From contig JAKSPJ010000007.1 of assembly GCA_024404915.1 (NCBI GenBank), positions 1 through 64,000 on the forward strand: a DNA stretch of 64,000 bases. The letters are read 5' to 3'. How positions within the stretch are numbered: the stretch's first letter is position 1; each line of letters opens with the position of its first letter. Shown here in pieces: positions 1 through 7,985 of the stretch. A model generated the notes under the pieces. It saw only the letters and a program-made list of their open reading frames with translations. It was not told the DNA's origin and searched no databases. The DNA comes from Oscillospiraceae bacterium. Lineage in GTDB: Bacteria > Bacillota > Clostridia > Oscillospirales > Ruminococcaceae. Made by a program: the position numbers and the translations under genes.

Positions 1-2009
1 GCTCTTGCACGAGTAAGAAGAACTCTGTAGGCATTCAGCATATACTGCATTCGTTCCTGTTTGCTTTCAGTGTCAGCCTTGATTTCACGCCATTCCTTAC
101 AAGTGCGTGTATCAAATCTGTAGTAATGCCATTTACCGTTTTCATATCGCATATCAGCATCCCACAGCAGACATGTATAATCAAGTTCAAGTCCCTGCAC
201 CTGTATTTCTGTTGCAGCATCTTCAAGATAATTTGAAGAACGTGTATCCTTTTTATCATCAAGAAACCAGTGTACAGCCTTTTCATCATCACTCAGCAGC
301 ACATGAATTCCCAATGGCTTATATCTTGCTGATTCTTTGCTGATTAATACTCCTGTTCTTTCTGATCCTCTGACTTTACTATGAAGCCATGCTTTTGCTT
401 TTTCCATATTTCGAGTTAAAACAATAGGATACTTATCCTTTATTTTCGCATAAATCGACTTTGCATTTTCATCTAAAGCAAGCATAGCGTGAACAAATGC
501 AGACAGCTTTTCTGCTCTGTAAGAACGCAGAGATACACCCAAGTGCAGATTTTCTGCAAAGGTAACATTATTATTCTCTTTTAGCAGTTCATTAACCTTG
601 CCTTCAGCATATTCAGCTTCAGTTAACTGTGGAGAGATGTACACTTTCCAATGAATAAAGGTTTCATTTAACGCTCTTATCCACTCAGAAATACCAGCTT
701 CACCTGTGTTTATTTCCTGTCCACCGCCGACTAAGCATACAATTGTTGCCCAGTCCTCACGCTGATCAAGAGACCATATTAAAAAGGCCGCTTCTGACAT
801 AGGAAAATTAGGAACTTTCAGCTTGTTTCCATAAGTTCCGCCTCTTTTTAAATAATCAGCCAGTCGTTTGTGTGTCCATGAACGCTGTGCCTCATCAAAA
901 ATTGCAACGTGTTCAACTTCTCCGTATCCCGCTTTCTGCATTTTTACAGCTTTTTCGGTATCAATTTCGAGAATGCCGTTTTCTACAGGATTTTTTATCT
1001 TAGCAAGCATATTATCACGATAACGATGAATAATTTGAATAAATTTTCCTACTTCACGTCTGGAATCCGTTATTTTTTTACCTTCTCCACGAGCCTTACA
1101 CTTTTCAAAATTGTCTCTTGCTAGTGCTTCATTCAAAACTGCAACCAAAGGACCATTTCCTGATAAATACACAGCACCTTCATCTTCAATTGGTGCGTCT
1201 GAATCCTGATATGTCTGTTTTACTGCAACATCAAGACCAACCAATGTTTTTCCTGCACCCGGAACACCTGTTACAAAGCAAATACTTTTCTCACCATTTT
1301 CTTTACTTCTTTTTATTACATCCAAAATATAGGCAATTGTTTTGTCAGTTGAAACTTTATCTGCTTCATGTCTTGTAATATCTTCAACGGAATGGCTTTC
1401 ATAGAGTGTTCTTGCTGCTTCAATAATTGTTGGCGTTGGTGCATACGGACTGATTACCCAATTTTCGATGATAGGAGATTCATCCGGATATGCGTTCAGC
1501 ACCTCTGATATAAGATTTGTAATTCCAGATTCACCAGTTATCAAAGGATTCACTACTTTATCGTCATAAGCAGATTTCTGAATAAAAGAGGATGATTTAT
1601 TATATTTTGTTGCAATTAAAACAGGGACAATAACTTTGTTTTCACTGTATTTATGAAAATTCTTCAAGTCCAATGCATAGTCCAAAACTTGATCAACATC
1701 ATTTTCAAGTATTTTTGATTCTCCGACTTTAAATTCAAGACAAAAAACAATACCTTTTAACAGAAATACGACATCAATTCTCTTGCCAAGACGTGGAATA
1801 TCATACTCGAATATTATATGTCCATCAGAGTGATTCCAAGCGCTTAAAGAATTCTTTAATATTTCTATTTCTTTAAGCCATGCATCTCTTGTTGTTGTAA
1901 GTGCATCACCATGATAATTCTCACAAAGCACACCAAAAATCGCTTTACTGTCTTTTTCTAAAAATGAATGAATATCGTCTTCATACAGACAACGTGGACT
2001 TTTTCTCAC
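1..2009 (-). CDS. DUF2075 ATPase/helicase-like protein with N-terminal PD-(D/E)XK nuclease-like domain (3' end outside window)
   Basis: The frame is open from a GTG at 2009 to the window edge, about 669 residues. The GTG follows TTAGGGGTG at good spacing. Around residues 65-95 a Lys-Arg-Ile-Asp strand (D79) followed by Glu-Phe-Lys (E92, K94) matches the PD-(D/E)XK nuclease signature. A Walker A motif GVPGAGKT lies at about 248-255 and a DEAQR Walker B-like motif at about 372-376. The last visible residues, LLTRA, match the arginine-bearing C-terminal motif of DUF2075 proteins. DUF2075 is a P-loop family related to superfamily 1 helicases and is often found in mobile or defence islands. A role in phage defence is inference. 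The gene is A+T-rich compared with genes to the right and neighbours broken mobile-element genes, so it was probably acquired by transfer. Confidence 0.85.
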   Translation of the reverse strand, partial: MRKSPRCLYEDDIHSFLEKDSKAIFGVLCENYHGDALTTTRDAWLKEIEILKNSLSAWNHSDGHIIFEYDIPRLGKRIDVVFLLKGIVFCLEFKVGESKILENDVDQVLDYALDLKNFHKYSENKVIVPVLIATKYNKSSSFIQKSAYDDKVVNPLITGESGITNLISEVLNAYPDESPIIENWVISPYAPTPTIIEAARTLYESHSVEDITRHEADKVSTDKTIAYILDVIKRSKENGEKSICFVTGVPGAGKTLVGLDVAVKQTYQDSDAPIEDEGAVYLSGNGPLVAVLNEALARDNFEKCKARGEGKKITDSRREVGKFIQIIHRYRDNMLAKIKNPVENGILEIDTEKAVKMQKAGYGEVEHVAIFDEAQRSWTHKRLADYLKRGGTYGNKLKVPNFPMSEAAFLIWSLDQREDWATIVCLVGGGQEINTGEAGISEWIRALNETFIHWKVYISPQLTEAEYAEGKVNELLKENNNVTFAENLHLGVSLRSYRAEKLSAFVHAMLALDENAKSIYAKIKDKYPIVLTRNMEKAKAWLHSKVRGSERTGVLISKESARYKPLGIHVLLSDDEKAVHWFLDDKKDTRSSNYLEDAATEIQVQGLELDYTCLLWDADMRYENGKWHYYRFDTRTCKEWREIKADTESKQERMQYMLNAYRVLLTRAR

Positions 2010-2155
2010 TTAAATTTCACCCCTAACGCATCTTATTATCATATTCCACAAAGACTTGCTTGATAGCATCTTCATTTTCTTGTCCTTGGGTTTTCTGGGT
2101 TTTATGGGTTTTCTTGTGATTCTAAACAAATAACCGAAACAATATTTGTACTATA
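2010..2155. other. Intergenic stretch between the DUF2075 gene and the broken XRE gene
   Basis: No complete gene is visible. On the minus strand there are three spaced AAAACCC units near 2080-2115, and a short frame without a start codon that ends in residues resembling a protein tail (Asp-Ala-Ile-Lys-Gln-Val-Phe) at about 2030-2090. It may be a scrap of a lost gene. Confidence 0.4.
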
Positions 2156-2845
2156 TTACTCCAAGCCTGAAATCATGTATTTAAGGCTCTTATCAAAGGA
2201 ATCTCCCAATGTGAGAAGGTCGGAAAGATTGAAAGGGTAGTTCCTGAGATTATCCTTATGTTTTTTATCATTGAGTATAAAATCAGCTTTGCTGCTTAAA
2301 AACTCATCAGAAATCTGCTCTGCAGATGTTACACCCAGATTGTGAAGAATAATTCTGCTAAGCTGCATCTGAATATTTGAAATAATCGGATTATCATTGA
2401 CATTATCAAATATGGAAATCAGTTTATCCTTTCCACGTTCGCTTATTTCAACTTTCTGTCTGTTCGGTTCGGTCTGAATGAACTTTTTCTCGGTGCCGCA
2501 TAAAAACAGTATACTGCTGTTTGCAAATACAGCAATTTCATTCAGGAAGTTGTCCTGTAAAGTCTTACTGCTTCTGAGGGAGATTGTTCTTGCCGGAGTA
2601 GACTTGATGCTCCTTAATGCGTGGCTTACTGTAGCGCCTGCACCATGGCTTTCATCCTCTGTACCGAGAAGATATCCAACACTGCATTCCAGTGTCTGAG
2701 CTATCTTTATCAGTATGTCATAGCTTGGATTGCCACCGTTCTTCCAGTTGGTTATATTACTCTAACTTATGCCGAGTTCAGTTACAAGTCTGCTTGCAGA
2801 GTAACCTTTCTCCTTGCATTTTTGTTTAAAAGCATCATAATTCAC
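2156..2845 (-). pseudogene. XRE-family helix-turn-helix regulator, interrupted by an in-frame amber stop
   Basis: From a GTG at 2845, behind GGAGATG, one frame runs 229 sense codons to TAA at 2156. Codon 28 (2764-2762) is TAG. The residues flanking the stop, GIS then SNITNWKNG, form the recognition-helix region of an XRE/Cro-type HTH, where a Lys codon (AAG) would be one base away. The rest of the protein (about 30-229) continues without another stop and contains the typical post-HTH sequence YDILIKIAQTLECSVGYLLG. No good internal start follows until Met at 2368, so the DNA-binding domain is lost unless the stop is read through. It was probably the regulator of the integrated element. A sequencing error cannot be excluded. 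Confidence 0.8.
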
Positions 2846-3014
2846 ATAATCATCTCCATGTCATTTGTACAAAATAAAAAATCAACAGTCAGAGTATTGA
2901 CATTGTAAATCATCGATGTATCACATATGCATAAGGGTTCTATCTTATCAGACTTTGCATTTTCGACGGACTTTACGATACATAATCGCAAATGCTGATT
3001 ATCTAATATATCAT

Positions 3015-3043
3015 ATTATACCATATTAGGAGTGTAAAATCAA
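3015..3043 (-). promoter_or_regulatory. Sigma-A type promoter for the XRE gene
   Basis: On the minus strand TTGATT (3043-3038), a 17-base spacer and TATAAT (3020-3015) with an upstream TG (extended -10). It points at the XRE gene and leaves a leader of about 165 bases. Confidence 0.6.
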
Positions 3044-3074
3044 TAACGGAAATATAATTCCGCGTATATAACAA

Positions 3075-3411
3075 ACGCGGGCAAAGATTACAGTTGCAAT
3101 TGCCTATGCAGTAGAGTTGGAGAATCACTGCAAGGGATTCAGCCTGCTTAATGAGAATATGAAGTTCTCGGAGCTTGCCGACTGGTATTTCGCAAGAAAC
3201 GGAGTTCGAGGATTTAACCCTGCATCAGCTCAGACACTGCAACGCAACTCTCTTGCTTAACAGTGGCGTAGACCTCAAGATTGTTTCTGAACATTTAGGA
3301 CACAGCGGAGTGGAGGTTACTGCAAATGTATATGCAGACGTTCTCAAAAGCAGCAAAGCTAAGACTGCTGACATTATCGCCCTTAAACTCGGTGATTCCA
3401 GGGCAAAATAA
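3075..3411 (+). pseudogene. Tyrosine recombinase (integrase) remnant with internal deletion and frameshift
   Basis: About 38 codons in one frame (from about 3087) read as the N-terminal SAM-like core-binding domain of a phage-type integrase, including FSELADWYFARN. Near 3205 the coding sense switches frame to LTLHQLRHCNATLLL, the catalytic HxxR box, then SEHLGHSGVEVTANVYADVL with the nucleophile-type Tyr near its end. Some 200 residues between the two pieces, including the first catalytic Arg, are missing. The product cannot be functional. The gene lies beside the 3' end of rpsI, in convergent orientation. Confidence 0.8.
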
Positions 3412-3412
3412 A

Positions 3413-3443
3413 AGTCCGTCCCGTATTTTCTACGGAACGGACT
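3413..3443 (-). terminator. Intrinsic terminator of the rplM-rpsI operon
   Basis: Twelve-pair stem AGTCCGT(C)CCGTA / TACGG(A)ACGGACT with one mismatch and a TTTTC loop. On the minus strand it is followed by TTTTATTTT. It lies about 90 bases past the rpsI stop. Confidence 0.75.
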
Positions 3444-3531
3444 ATTATCTCTGAATAAAGACCAAACAAAGGCCAAATAAATGGTATTTGTTCTGAAAAC
3501 ACCGATAATACGTTGATTTTCGGGGCTCTGA

Positions 3532-3948
3532 TTATCTCTTTGAGAACTGAGGAGCACGACGAGCAGCCTTCAGGCCGTACTTCTTTCTTTCCTTCATTCT
3601 CGGGTCACGAGTGAGGTAGCCTGCCTTCTTCAGTACGGAGCGAAGCTCTGCATTGAACTGCAGCAGTGCACGTGCAACACCGTGACGGATAGCACCAGCC
3701 TGGCCGGTTACACCGCCGCCTGCAACTGTGCAAACGATATCAAACTGAGCAGATGTCTCGGTCAGCTCCAGCGGCTGGCGAACAATCAGCTTCAGTGTCT
3801 CAAGGCCGAAGTATTCATCAATGCTTCTGCCGTTGATGGTAACATTACCAGAGCCCGGATACAAGCGAACTCTTGCTACAGAATGCTTTCTGCGGCCTGT
3901 GCCATAGAAAGACTTCAGTTTTGCTTCATAAGAAACTGTTTCACTCAT
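3532..3948 (-). CDS. rpsI: Small ribosomal subunit protein uS9
   Basis: 138 residues. It shows the S9 core [20 protein letters not shown] and the conserved basic tail ending APQFSKR, which reaches into the P-site region of the 30S decoding centre. It begins 17 bases after rplM and is co-transcribed with it, the usual bacterial arrangement. The 3' end adjoins integrase debris, and the 3' end of rpsI is, as I recall, a known integration target of some Firmicute integrative elements. Confidence 0.98.
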   Translation of the reverse strand: MSETVSYEAKLKSFYGTGRRKHSVARVRLYPGSGNVTINGRSIDEYFGLETLKLIVRQPLELTETSAQFDIVCTVAGGGVTGQAGAIRHGVARALLQFNAELRSVLKKAGYLTRDPRMKERKKYGLKAARRAPQFSKR

Positions 3949-3965
3949 GGTTCAAGGCTCCTTTC

Positions 3966-4394
3966 TTACAGTGTCCACAGCTCAGGCTTCTGAGCTGCAT
4001 TCTTGTGCTCTGCATCTGCATAAACGCGAAGACGCTTCATAGATGTTCTGCCGATGTGGTTGTTAGGCAGCATGCCCTCAACAGCGATGAACATTGCGTG
4101 CTCCGGCTTCTTCTCCATCAGGTCACGATAGGAGACCTTCTTCAGGTGACCAATCCAGCCAGTATGCCAGATCTCGAATTTCTGATCCAGCTTCTTGCCG
4201 GTCAGAACTGCCTTTGCGCAGTTGATGATGATAACGTGATCACCACAATCTACGTTCGGAGCAAAATCTACCTTGTGCTTGCCACGGAGAATGGCAGCAG
4301 CCTTTGCAGCGACACGGCCAAGAGGCTGACCAGCTGCGTCAATGATATACCAGTTGCGATTGATTTCAGCAACCTTAGGCATAGTTGTTGACAT
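3966..4394 (-). CDS. rplM: Large ribosomal subunit protein uL13
   Basis: 142 residues, the usual length for L13. Visible family signatures are RNWYIIDAAGQPLGRVA near the N terminus, then DFAPNVDCGDHVIIINC and MLPNNHIGRTSMKRLRVY. It is an early assembly protein of the 50S subunit. The start ATG at 4394 follows GGAGGAATAGA. It is transcribed from the consensus promoter at 4480-4508 through a short structured leader and leads the rplM-rpsI operon. Confidence 0.98.
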   Translation of the reverse strand: MSTTMPKVAEINRNWYIIDAAGQPLGRVAAKAAAILRGKHKVDFAPNVDCGDHVIIINCAKAVLTGKKLDQKFEIWHTGWIGHLKKVSYRDLMEKKPEHAMFIAVEGMLPNNHIGRTSMKRLRVYADAEHKNAAQKPELWTL

Positions 4395-4473
4395 ATTCTA
4401 TTCCTCCATATATGATTTTTAGAATGCTGAATCAGCGGCTTTACGGGGGAAAGCTTGGCTTTCTTCAGCGTGC
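4395..4473 (-). promoter_or_regulatory. Structured 5' leader of rplM (candidate L13 leader)
   Basis: The predicted transcript starts near 4473. It contains a tight hairpin GAAAGC-CAA-GCTTTC, framed by GCTGA and TCAGC that can close an outer stem, and then the Shine-Dalgarno site. Autoregulatory L13 leaders at this position are known in Firmicutes. Assignment to that family is inference from position and size. Confidence 0.45.
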
Positions 4474-4479
4474 CCTACT

Positions 4480-4508
4480 ATTATACATGATTCTGATTGA
4501 AATGTCAA
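4480..4508 (-). promoter_or_regulatory. Consensus sigma-A promoter of rplM-rpsI
   Basis: Perfect TTGACA (4508-4503), a 17-base spacer and perfect TATAAT (4485-4480) on the minus strand. From 4509 to 4715 I see no gene, only A+T-rich sequence and a weak hairpin (CCTGC/GCAGG near 4710) after gpsA. Confidence 0.9.
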
Positions 4509-4715
4509 TAGGCAAATTACCGAAAATTCAAAATATATCACTCAATCTCTTATTTTCTCTTGAATTCTCTTCAAATTACTGCATTTCTCGTTTTTCATTT
4601 CATTTTTCGCAGTATTCTGCAAAATCGGAAATCTGCACGATATTTCTTCTGAAGCGCATATAATTTTTATGATATTGCATTACTTTTCTGAGACTGCCTG
4701 CTTATCGCTGCAGGT

Positions 4716-5714
4716 TTATGTCAGCTTCTCGTATTCGTGTTTTTTGGGGCGTTCCATCAAAGCCTGTGCCACGGATTCCACGCTTTTCCCCTCATAGAGC
4801 AAGTGATACAGGGCCTCTGTAATCGGCATTTCAATATCATACCGTTTTGCAAGACCATACGCTGCACGGCAGCAATAGTAGCCCTCCACTGTACCCACTC
4901 TTGCCACGGCCTCCTCGGGAGATACGCCCTCGCCAATGAGAATGCCGGCCCGTCTGTTACGGGAGTGCATAGAGGTGCAGGTCACAATCAAGTCACCAAT
5001 GCCGGTCAGCCCTGCAAAGGTATTTGCACGAGCACCAAGGGCAGAGCCGAGACGTTCAATTTCGTGGAGACCTCTCGTCATCAGAGTAGCTTTCGTATTA
5101 TCTCCATATCCCAGGCCGTCTGAGATGCCTGCCGTCAGGGCAATGACATTTTTCAGCGCACCGCCCAGCTCGCAGCCCGTTACGTCGTCATTGATATATA
5201 CACGGAAAGTTTTTGACGAGAACCATTCCTGTACAAGATATGCAGCCATTTTATTGGAGGACGCCGCCACAACACTGGTAGGAATATTTCTGCCCACTTC
5301 CTCCGCATGGGAAGGTCCTGTCAGAACCACATATGCGCCCTGGGGCAATTCCTCTGCAAACACCCTGCTCATCAGCTGCAGAGTTTCTTCCTCGATGCCC
5401 TTGCCCGCATTCACGATAATGGTACCTTCTTTCAGGTGCGGTGCAACCTTTTTGCAGGTGGCACGAACAAATGCAGAAGGAATTGCAAACAGTACCAAAT
5501 CACTGCTTTCAATCACCGAGATATCCGATGTAAGGTGAATATCACTTGGAATTTTCACACCGGGAAGTTTCTGCTTCTGTTCTCCGTCCCGTTTCATAGC
5601 CTCAATTTCTTCCGGTATTGCGCTCCAAAGTGTCACTCTGTGTTTTTTTCCACGATTCAGCATGACTGCAAGTGCAGTGCCGAATCCGCCGCCCAGAACC
5701 GTTATGTTCGCCAT
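4716..5714 (-). CDS. gpsA: Glycerol-3-phosphate dehydrogenase [NAD(P)+]
   Basis: 332 residues. It reduces dihydroxyacetone phosphate to sn-glycerol 3-phosphate for phospholipid synthesis. The N-terminal Rossmann motif reads VLGGGFGTALA, where many GpsA proteins have GxGxWGTA. GPSHAEEV (substrate side) and LKNVIALTAGISDGLG with the catalytic Lys follow. The ATG at 5714 is preferred over a TTG 21 bases upstream because GGAGG lies nine bases before it. The gene sits 27 bases downstream of plsY, which uses its product. Confidence 0.96.
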   Translation of the reverse strand: MANITVLGGGFGTALAVMLNRGKKHRVTLWSAIPEEIEAMKRDGEQKQKLPGVKIPSDIHLTSDISVIESSDLVLFAIPSAFVRATCKKVAPHLKEGTIIVNAGKGIEEETLQLMSRVFAEELPQGAYVVLTGPSHAEEVGRNIPTSVVAASSNKMAAYLVQEWFSSKTFRVYINDDVTGCELGGALKNVIALTAGISDGLGYGDNTKATLMTRGLHEIERLGSALGARANTFAGLTGIGDLIVTCTSMHSRNRRAGILIGEGVSPEEAVARVGTVEGYYCCRAAYGLAKRYDIEMPITEALYHLLYEGKSVESVAQALMERPKKHEYEKLT

Positions 5715-5741
5715 GTCATTTCCTCCGGTTTTCAAGATGTT

Positions 5742-6443
5742 TCAGTCTGTCTTTTTCGATGAACCGATTTTATGCTCTGTACCCGCACGCAGTCTTTTGA
5801 TATTTTCACGATGGCTGTAGATAATCCATGCAGCAGAAAGTGCCATCATCGCTGTATAGAACAATGCCATTCCCATATCTGTCCCCCGCTGAAAACGCTC
5901 CAGAACAAATGTCAGCGGCACCACTGCTGCAGAGGCAGTACACGAGGACACTGACACATATTTTGTACACCCAAGCACAATGCCGAAGATAACCAGTGCA
6001 ATGCAGAACAGCAGCGGATTAATCACAAGAAATGTGCTGACGCCCACGAGAACGCCTTTGCCGCCTTTGAACTGATGCCAGATAGGAAATACATGACCGA
6101 GAATTGCAAAAATCGCTGCCAGATAGCAAAGCCATCTGTAGGGACGTGCCTGGTCTGCATTTTCCATCAGCGGTGCCCATGCCAGACGGGATGCAATCCA
6201 TTCTGTCAGGAGCATGGAAACAGCACCCTTGCACAAATCGATGAGCAGTGTGATGATGCCGCAGCCCTTTCCGAAGCAGCGCAGCACATTGGTTAAGCCT
6301 GCATTTTTACTGCCATAATCACGAATATCCTTTTGTTTCAGCAGACGAACTGACACAATAGCGCCATTCAGGCTGCCCAGAAAGTATCCTGTTACGCAGG
6401 CGATCAGAATACTGCAAACATAGCCAAGGATTGTACCATTCAT
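5742..6443 (-). CDS. plsY: Acyl-phosphate:glycerol-3-phosphate acyltransferase
   Basis: 233 residues, polytopic membrane protein. It transfers an acyl group from acyl phosphate to glycerol 3-phosphate, the first acylation in phospholipid synthesis. The PlsY loops are recognisable: GSLNGAIVSVRLLKQKDIRDYGSKNAGLTN near residues 23-52 (shown here only as the landmarks GSLNGA and SKNAGLTN), and a second loop with FKGGKGV. The start follows AAGGAG. It pairs with gpsA immediately downstream. The family's usual length is about 200, so the C-terminal tail is slightly long. Confidence 0.95.
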   Translation of the reverse strand: MNGTILGYVCSILIACVTGYFLGSLNGAIVSVRLLKQKDIRDYGSKNAGLTNVLRCFGKGCGIITLLIDLCKGAVSMLLTEWIASRLAWAPLMENADQARPYRWLCYLAAIFAILGHVFPIWHQFKGGKGVLVGVSTFLVINPLLFCIALVIFGIVLGCTKYVSVSSCTASAAVVPLTFVLERFQRGTDMGMALFYTAMMALSAAWIIYSHRENIKRLRAGTEHKIGSSKKTD

Positions 6444-6468
6444 TTCATATGCACTCCTTATTTCTATC

Positions 6469-6499
6469 GCTGATATAAAGATAATAGCCGTATATCAGC
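6469..6499 (-). repeat. Perfect inverted repeat between der and plsY
   Basis: GCTGATATA and TATATCAGC, nine bases each, separated by 13 bases, lie in the 83-base gap between der and plsY. No T-tract follows on either strand, so an operator, a processing site or an attenuating hairpin is more likely than a plain terminator. Confidence 0.5.
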
Positions 6500-6526
6500 C
6501 CAGATGCTTCTCAGCATCCGGAACTG

Positions 6527-7861
6527 TTATTTTGTTCCGTTATCATTTCCACGCTCACGGACAATGAACCTTACCGGTGTACCTTCCAGACCAAAGTTTT
6601 CACGAATCTGATTTTCCAGATAACGCTGATAAGAGAAGTGGAACAAATCAGAACGATTCACAAAGAACACAAACGTAGGGGGCTGTGTGCTTGCCTGTGT
6701 CATGTAATAAATCTTGAGACGTCTGCCCTTATCCGTAGGCGGCTGCACACGGGCTGTGGCATATGCCAGTACATCATTCAGGCGGCCCGTGGTAATACGC
6801 ATTGCATTATTGGCTGCCACCTGCTGAATCATAGGAAACAGCTTCTGCACACGCTGACCTGTCTTCGCACTGATAAACAGGAACGGCACATAGCTCATAA
6901 AGCTGAAATCGTTTTCCAGCTTCTTGGTAAATTCCTGCATGGTCTTGTCATCTTTTTCCACAATATCCCACTTATTCACGCAGACAATACATGCCTTGCC
7001 CTGCTGATGTGCATAGCCTGCCACCTTGCTGTCCTGCTCCGTAAAGCCGGTTGTGGCATCAATAATGATGACCGCCACCTGTGCACGATCCACAGCCATG
7101 AACGCACGCAGTACGCTGTAGTGCTCCACATTATCCGAAATCTTCGACTTTTTGCGGATGCCTGCCGTGTCGATAAACAGATACCTGCCTGTTTCATTCT
7201 CAAAGGGCAGGTCAATGGCATCTCTTGTGGTGCCTGCCTCATTGGCCACAATGCTGCGCTCTTCTCCGGCCAGATAGTTAATCAGGCTGGACTTACCCAC
7301 ATTTGGCTTGCCGATAACAGCCACCGCAATACGATCTGCATCCTCTTCGTTCTCCGCTTCATCCGGGAGCTGTTCACAGACTGCATCCAGCAAATCACCT
7401 GTGCCGTTACCGTGTACAGAGGAAACGGCATAGGGCTCGCCGATGCCCAGATTATAAAATTCATAGAATTCGGCCGGCGGCTCACCGATGCTGTCGCACT
7501 TGTTCACGCACAGCACGATGGGTTTTCCGGATTTCTGCAGCATATTTGCAACATCCAGATCATTGGCCGTAACGCCGGAGCGCAAATCCGTCACCAGAAT
7601 AATCACGTCTGCACGTTCAATCGCCAGCTCCGCCTGTCGGCGCATCTGCTCCAGCATATGGTCATCTGTTTTCGGCTCAATACCACCTGTATCCACCAGC
7701 ATAAAGCTTCTGCCGCACCATTCTGCCTTTGCATAAATACGGTCACGGGTAACACCAGGGGTATCCTCCACGATGGAAAGACGCTGTCCCACAATTTTAT
7801 TAAACAGCGTAGATTTGCCCACATTCGGCCGTCCAACCACTGCAACTACCGGTAAAGCCAT
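6527..7861 (-). CDS. der: Ribosome biogenesis GTPase Der (EngA)
   Basis: 444 residues with two tandem GTPase domains and a C-terminal KH-like domain, as expected. The first domain has GRPNVGKST (about 10-18), DTPGVTRD and NKCD. The second has GKPNVGKSS (about 185-193), GTTRD, DTAGIRKKSK and NKWD. It acts in 50S subunit maturation. The ATG at 7861 is chosen over a GTG nine bases upstream, because AAGGAG sits ten bases before the ATG but only one base before the GTG. Confidence 0.97.
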   Translation of the reverse strand: MALPVVAVVGRPNVGKSTLFNKIVGQRLSIVEDTPGVTRDRIYAKAEWCGRSFMLVDTGGIEPKTDDHMLEQMRRQAELAIERADVIILVTDLRSGVTANDLDVANMLQKSGKPIVLCVNKCDSIGEPPAEFYEFYNLGIGEPYAVSSVHGNGTGDLLDAVCEQLPDEAENEEDADRIAVAVIGKPNVGKSSLINYLAGEERSIVANEAGTTRDAIDLPFENETGRYLFIDTAGIRKKSKISDNVEHYSVLRAFMAVDRAQVAVIIIDATTGFTEQDSKVAGYAHQQGKACIVCVNKWDIVEKDDKTMQEFTKKLENDFSFMSYVPFLFISAKTGQRVQKLFPMIQQVAANNAMRITTGRLNDVLAYATARVQPPTDKGRRLKIYYMTQASTQPPTFVFFVNRSDLFHFSYQRYLENQIRENFGLEGTPVRFIVRERGNDNGTK

Positions 7862-7985
7862 AGTGCTCACACTCCTTCATTTATTCTCTCAGACTGCATT
7901 CTCATAAATTTCTGCAAATGTGCTTGAAAAACACCTGCACAAAAGTATTTTTCAAAAACATTTTCTGAAGTGATATGAAAATGCA

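Noticed and set aside
2025-2090. Short minus-strand frame ending with a protein-like tail (…IKQVFVEYDNK)
   Set aside because: No start codon and a TAG at its upstream end; at most a gene scrap, listed only as an intergenic note.
2080-2115. Three AAAACCC units (minus strand) as a possible repeat array
   Set aside because: Too short, with irregular spacing and no spacer structure; no CRISPR array was seen anywhere in the window.
6638-7855. Plus-strand open frame of 405 codons
   Set aside because: Antisense to der, with biased residues and no ribosome site.
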